This document shows, piece after piece, positions 59,936 to 64,000 of a stretch of 64,000 nucleotides of DNA. Positions within the stretch are counted from its first letter, which is position 1; the number at the start of each line of letters is the position of its first letter. The translations under genes were made by a program, and so were the position numbers. Source of the DNA: Coptis chinensis (Eukaryota > Streptophyta > Magnoliopsida > Ranunculales > Ranunculaceae); assembly GCA_015680905.1 (NCBI GenBank), contig CM027380.1:10496001-10560000 (forward strand), in the 5' to 3' direction. The notes below the pieces were generated by a model. It made no database searches, was not told the origin of the DNA, and worked only from the letters and a program-made list of their open reading frames with translations.

Positions 59936-60448
59936 ATTGTTCAATTGAAATAAAAATCATATTTTCATCCTTTTTGTAAATCAAAATCAAGGAACTAGAC
60001 ATTAAGTTCCACTGTTCCAGACTCAAGATATAATCAAGAGAAAGACCTTACCAGTCACATCACTGTAGAAAGTGACAAGAGAACCGAGGGAGCAGGAGCC
60101 ATGATAACGCATCCGCATGGTGGAATTCAGAAGGAATAGAGTTTGGATTCCATGAACTCAATACCTTGAGAGTATGCTGAACAATTTAATAAATGCCATC
60201 CTCAGCGAAGGTTGTTTTCACTTAAAATAAATAATTCAAATAAATATATAAAAACAATTGCTTAAAATTTCCATACCTTGGTTTGACGCTAGACTCTTCA
60301 ATTGCAAAATGGCGTATGGAGGGATACAGGGAAGAGATCATCACAAACGTTGGTCTGCATGCTCTAGAAAAGGGACACCAGGATGGATAGAAAAGCAGAC
60401 ACATACTCATGAGTCATGACTGCTCTTGTGAACCAGATTCAGCACTCC

Positions 60449-61979
60449 CTGCAATGAAACACCGTTCCTCTTCACAAACACAAAATAGAATACGATCAGA
60501 TTTCTGTTGGACATAACAGCAGTACAAGAATCAATATATAAAATAAATTTACAACATTCTTAAGGAAGTACAACATGTGCACATATAGAGATGGTGGCAG
60601 CCAGCCACACACACACACGTATACAGAAAGAAGGTGATCTACATACATGTTGTCTTTCCAACGTAAGCCCATTCACCAGTAATTCCTGTAATCCTATCTA
60701 AAGCAATTCTACGGTCAGGTTATATCACGGAATTTTTTTTTGCTACACATGACATACCATACTTCTATCACTTGTTAATGTCTTCGATTTCAGTACCCTA
60801 TAGACGAACACATACAGCCTTGGGGCTCACATGCAGAATTAGAAAGGAAAAAAGGACTTCTGAGGCTAATTACGTAATCATGTCATCTCCATGTGGACCC
60901 AAGGAATGGATGTCAAAGGGTGTCATGGAATTGTATATAAATTGATATATATCTGATATTCTGATGTTGTGCAATCATCATACGCACCAAAATGTAAACA
61001 AATACGTAAGACAATAAACCACATATCATGAGAAATTCTAGCGTACTTGTGAACTCTATGTTACGGTGCATATTCTTTTACCCAAAAAAGAAACACAATT
61101 AAGTATGTGCATATTCCTTTACCCAAAAAAGCCATCTAGATTCTGGAAATATTTATGAAATTATGAACTACAAAAGAGCCTGAAGCAAATGGAGATTTAA
61201 CTTATGGAAGTCTATATAGAGAACATTAAAAACAATCAGTCTCTATGATACACTGCTTGACTTAGAGTTTAGAAACGGACGGATTGCAGAATAGGGCATT
61301 TGTAAGCAAGAAGTCCATACGTAAATGAAAAATGAGGAATGAAACTACCAACAACTTTTAACGCATGATACCTTATCATACGGATTGTATGTGTAATATA
61401 TCAGTTACCAACTTCTCCTCTTAATGCTCGAGTCCTTTTTCCATACCAATATGTTTTCCCTACTATTGTTATTGTTATTATCATTATTATATTTTTAATA
61501 ATAATTAATTACAATAAAAATACATCAATAAATCAAATAAAAACAATAAAAATTCAATCTTTATTCAAAACCAATTAAATAAAAATCACCTCAGTAACAC
61601 CAGAAAACTGAATCCCAACACAAATCTCCTGAATCCAATAACAATGAATCAGTTAGTGAAATCACAGGACATATACCAGCAGAAGCTTCAAATCCGTGCG
61701 AATGAATACATAAGCTTCAAATCATGTGCCACATATGTGATGAGTAAGCCTTGAAATGAGCTGTGAAGGCATGTCAGGAATCAAAAACCTTTTCAAGAAT
61801 CGACGGAGACAAATAGAGAACATAACTTAACAGGAAATATTGTACCATCAATTTATCCATGTAAAAACCAGAGGGAAAGTAACCACAATGAGCACCACCA
61901 TATAGGAATTTTTTTAGTGACATGGCAACACTAAGTCACTAACTACTATATTTCATAGCTACCTGAGGTGAACACTTCA
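60449..61979. other. Intergenic, no gene seen
   Basis: I searched for the missing first exon of the APRL gene here and did not find it. There is a short CA run at about 60606-60619 and AT-rich DNA with direct repeats such as CTTTACCCAAAAAAG (near 61077 and 61118). Confidence 0.5.
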
Positions 61980-63560
61980 CAGTATTTTCTGGAGTATCAG
62001 TCTGTTTACACATAACCAAGGACCAGCAGCACCTAGCCCACGTGTCATTCCTACTTAACGTAGTAATTGCCTCTTTGACCAAATGATCTTGCAATGGCAG
62101 GTTACCACTTAACCCAATAAAAACTAGCTACTCCAAGGAATTCTTTCCAGATTACTAAATGGACAGAAAAAGCACTATATTAGCATTTTACTTCTATATA
62201 TAGACACACATAACACACGTGGAATCACAAAATTGGTCCATTGTCAGTTTGAAATTCAACCTTACAGGAAAACCTCTGCAAGTATACCTACATATATAAT
62301 GCAAACATCTGAACAAACTATAATGTCAAAAATATTTTTCATGCCTCATTAAAGGAACCTTGGGAGAAAAGTAAGCTTCTAAAAGATGGAATAACACTAT
62401 ATAGGGGGGGGGGGGGGGGGGATGACCCCAATTACTAGTTGTAATTAGAGATGAGTAGATGACCCCCCTTTTTCATACCCTGCAGTTGCAATATCCAACG
62501 GCTGCGAGATGATTTTTTCTTTTCACGTGAAGAAGCATTACTGTTGGATCTTGCAACCCGGGGATAGATAGAAAGATAGATAAAATGGAGAAGTATATAA
62601 AATGGAAAGAGTATAAGTTTTTTATTGTTAATGGAGAAGAAAGTTTGGAGTGAAAAGAGAGGAAACTGCCTTACTTCTTCTCGGCCTTGCATCACTCAGT
62701 ATGTATAAGCAATTAACAGGATTTTACATAATAGAAACTTCCTAAAAAAATGATTTTCATTATATCCCCTTGGGGGATGTCGTCTTAGAACTCTAACAGA
62801 GATCATACACATAATAGACACCTGCAATTCCACATTGCACACACAAAATAAGGTCTCATATGGAGGTGGAAAAAAATCCATTGAATCCAACCAAGTTCAT
62901 CTGTTCATGTGACGACTTGTATTGAGAAAACAGCAATATCCTAGTCTAATATCAGTTCAAAGATCATTCACCAAAAACAAACAGTACAATGCAAAGATTG
63001 CTCATCAAAACATTGCCAATTACAATAAAATACTCATTTTAATCACACATTAATATGAAATGAACAGGATGAAGAATATTATGAGTGTTAAACTTTTTTA
63101 TCGCTAACAGGCATCTTCTAACTTGAATGACAAAACAAAATGTTCAACACCACTAAAAAGGGAGGGACAGCATAAAATAAATAAGATTATACCACACAAG
63201 ATACATCAGAGGCATCTTCCAGCTTGTAGGCGAAAATAAAATGTTCAACACTCCTAAAATAAGAAGGGACAGCAAGAAAGAAAAATAAAATAAGTGTCGC
63301 TTACCAACGTTCATATGCAACAGAAGAAGCAGGTTTCGTTCTGCCAGTTGAGCTGCAGCTCCTTAAGAAGCACTTTTGCCTTTGAGCTGACACAAAATGA
63401 AATATGGAATTAACCCAGTTCTTTTCTCATTTCAAATGGTCAAAAGATATGAAAGTCTCACACTGACAACTATATAAGAGGAAAAGGATCAATCAGCGAC
63501 AACAATGGGTATAGTAAACACATTCGAAAAATGGGTTTTAATGATAGAGTTCCAAAGGGA
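61980..63560. repeat. Diverged second copy of the PPR 3'-flank region, with a PPR N-terminal scrap
   Basis: ATTTTCTGGAGTATCAGTCT at 61985, CACATAACCAAGGA, CACCTAGCCCA, GGACAGAAAAAGCA and ATATGAAATGAACAGG (63053) recur in the same order at 46836-48050. At 63498-63560 there is sequence like the PPR start region (ACAACAATGGGTATAGTAAA, then GAGTGGAGAAACTGG, compare 50351-50370 and 50493-50510). The PPR body itself is missing here. Confidence 0.55.
62404..62421 (+). repeat. 18-base G homopolymer
   Basis: Eighteen consecutive G, flanked by ATA and ATGACCCC. Long G runs are rare in such AT-rich DNA and are prone to sequencing error and length change. Confidence 0.9.
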
Positions 63561-63710
63561 AGTGTCTTTGAATAATATGAGTGGAGAAACTGGCACATTA
63601 TTCAAGTTACGAGTCTAAGAAGCATTTTATCTTCAGTCTTGGAAATTCTTACCACTTTCAAATGGCTGAATGCAGTTTTTACAAACTTTTCGCACCATTG
63701 TGCTTCAGGT

Positions 63711-63951
63711 GTACAAGAAAAAGATTGGAGCCCAAGCTTTACGTAGCTACAATACGAAACAACTACACAAAATAATATATGGACCATCAAATCCGCAAAA
63801 GACTGTATTGACCTTATATGGGGTTCCCATGCGTGTTACAGAATCTGATGCTATCCCCGCTTCTGGAGCAAAGATGGTGGAACTTGTAATGTATATGCTC
63901 ATTTCACAACAGATAAGTTTTCGTGTTTCTCTCAAGTCTGAACAGCAGTGA
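63711..63951 (+). other. Unrecognised open reading frame at the window edge
   Basis: From an AG at 63708-63709 the frame VYKKKIGAQALRSYNTKQ runs through LYGVPMRVTESDAIPASGAK to TGA at 63949-63951. It has ordinary composition, but I do not recognise the family. It may be an exon of a gene continuing past the window or chance coding. The opposite strand is also open over the same stretch. Confidence 0.25.
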
Positions 63952-64000
63952 GATGGTAGCAAGCTTGAACCGATACTCACATTCTGCATGGTTAACGTTT

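Larger units (their letters stand above)
58567..60448 (-). pseudogene. 5'-adenylylsulfate reductase-like (APRL) thioredoxin-fold pseudogene
   Basis: Three exons remain: about 60448-60277, 60176-60052 and 59080-58567. They give the thioredoxin-like part (LLFYPSWCPFSRACRPTF, then HFAIEESSVKP), [15 protein letters not shown] with FYSDVTG, and the C-terminal membrane part. The last contains CPFSWARSSEKMLRQETYLA, then LLRLIYISLPMLL and RAMQVFNALKEGCKRSNLQE. This order matches plant APR-like proteins, secretory-pathway membrane proteins with a WCPFS active site lacking the second Cys. Breaks are a frameshift near 60415 (before the WCPFS region), a TGA where the family has the Gly of RYGVHG (about 60160), and a one-base loss near 58733. 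The signal-peptide exon was not found upstream. Confidence 0.82.

Noticed and set aside
62435-62890. Minus-strand frames as the missing APRL first exon
   Set aside because: They lack a signal peptide followed by the Cys-rich APRL leader and have no suitable donor or phase.

Overview
The window is nuclear DNA of a flowering plant, most likely a eudicot. It holds intron-containing genes with GT..AG introns whose proteins match land-plant families: a DTM1-type signal-peptidase-like protein, plastid ribosomal protein L29, a UBP3/UBP4 deubiquitinase, TRM112, a TMEM135-like membrane protein, and remnants of ZYP1, an At4g39952-type PPR protein and an APR-like thioredoxin protein. The intergenic DNA is AT-rich and full of plant transposons. 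No species can be named from the sequence alone.

Layout. 1-4671: the 3' part of a dead Ty3/gypsy chromovirus with its ~3.0 kb LTR. 5578-7200: a broken hAT-type (ZMYM1/TTF-like) transposase. 8298-13589: a dead Ty1/copia element on the minus strand (TATAT target duplication). 14848-15512: a MITE-like element carrying a 155-bp tandem duplication. 16073-16722: a DTM1-like gene. 17079-20012: a solo LTR of the same family as the first element (GAAAT target duplication). 20642-20851: a tRNA-derived SINE. 21348-22796: plastid L29 gene (minus), with a LINE 3' end in its intron and an apparent 40-nt frameshifting deletion. 23405-29460: six-exon UBP3/4 gene (minus). 30456-30824: single-exon TRM112 gene. 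31657-36433: eight-exon TMEM135-like gene (minus). 37977-39262: a long inverted repeat. 40090-44529: ZYP1-like exons that lead in frame into an exon for a membrane protein, which is split by a 1.4 kb hAT-type element. 46085-46524: a CACTA terminus. 47753-47971: a hairpin MITE. 48475-50578: a PPR pseudogene (minus). 50682-57091: a Mutator-like foldback element with two younger elements nested in it, a hAT element and a copia element. 57543-60448: two gene remnants (a possible USO1/golgin-like exon and an APR-like pseudogene). 61980-63560: a diverged second copy of the region around and downstream of the PPR pseudogene.

The intact genes are unrelated housekeeping genes: ER protein processing, plastid translation, deubiquitination, activation of rRNA/tRNA/release-factor methyltransferases, and an organelle membrane protein. 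They do not form a pathway or cluster. About one third of the window is identifiable mobile DNA, and six insertions keep exact or near-exact target-site duplications, so much of the insertion order can be read directly. I found no clear candidate for an unknown biological system. The least ordinary items are the ZYP1/membrane-protein chimera split by a hAT element, the triple-nested insertion just upstream of the PPR pseudogene, and the young-LTR but dead copia element.
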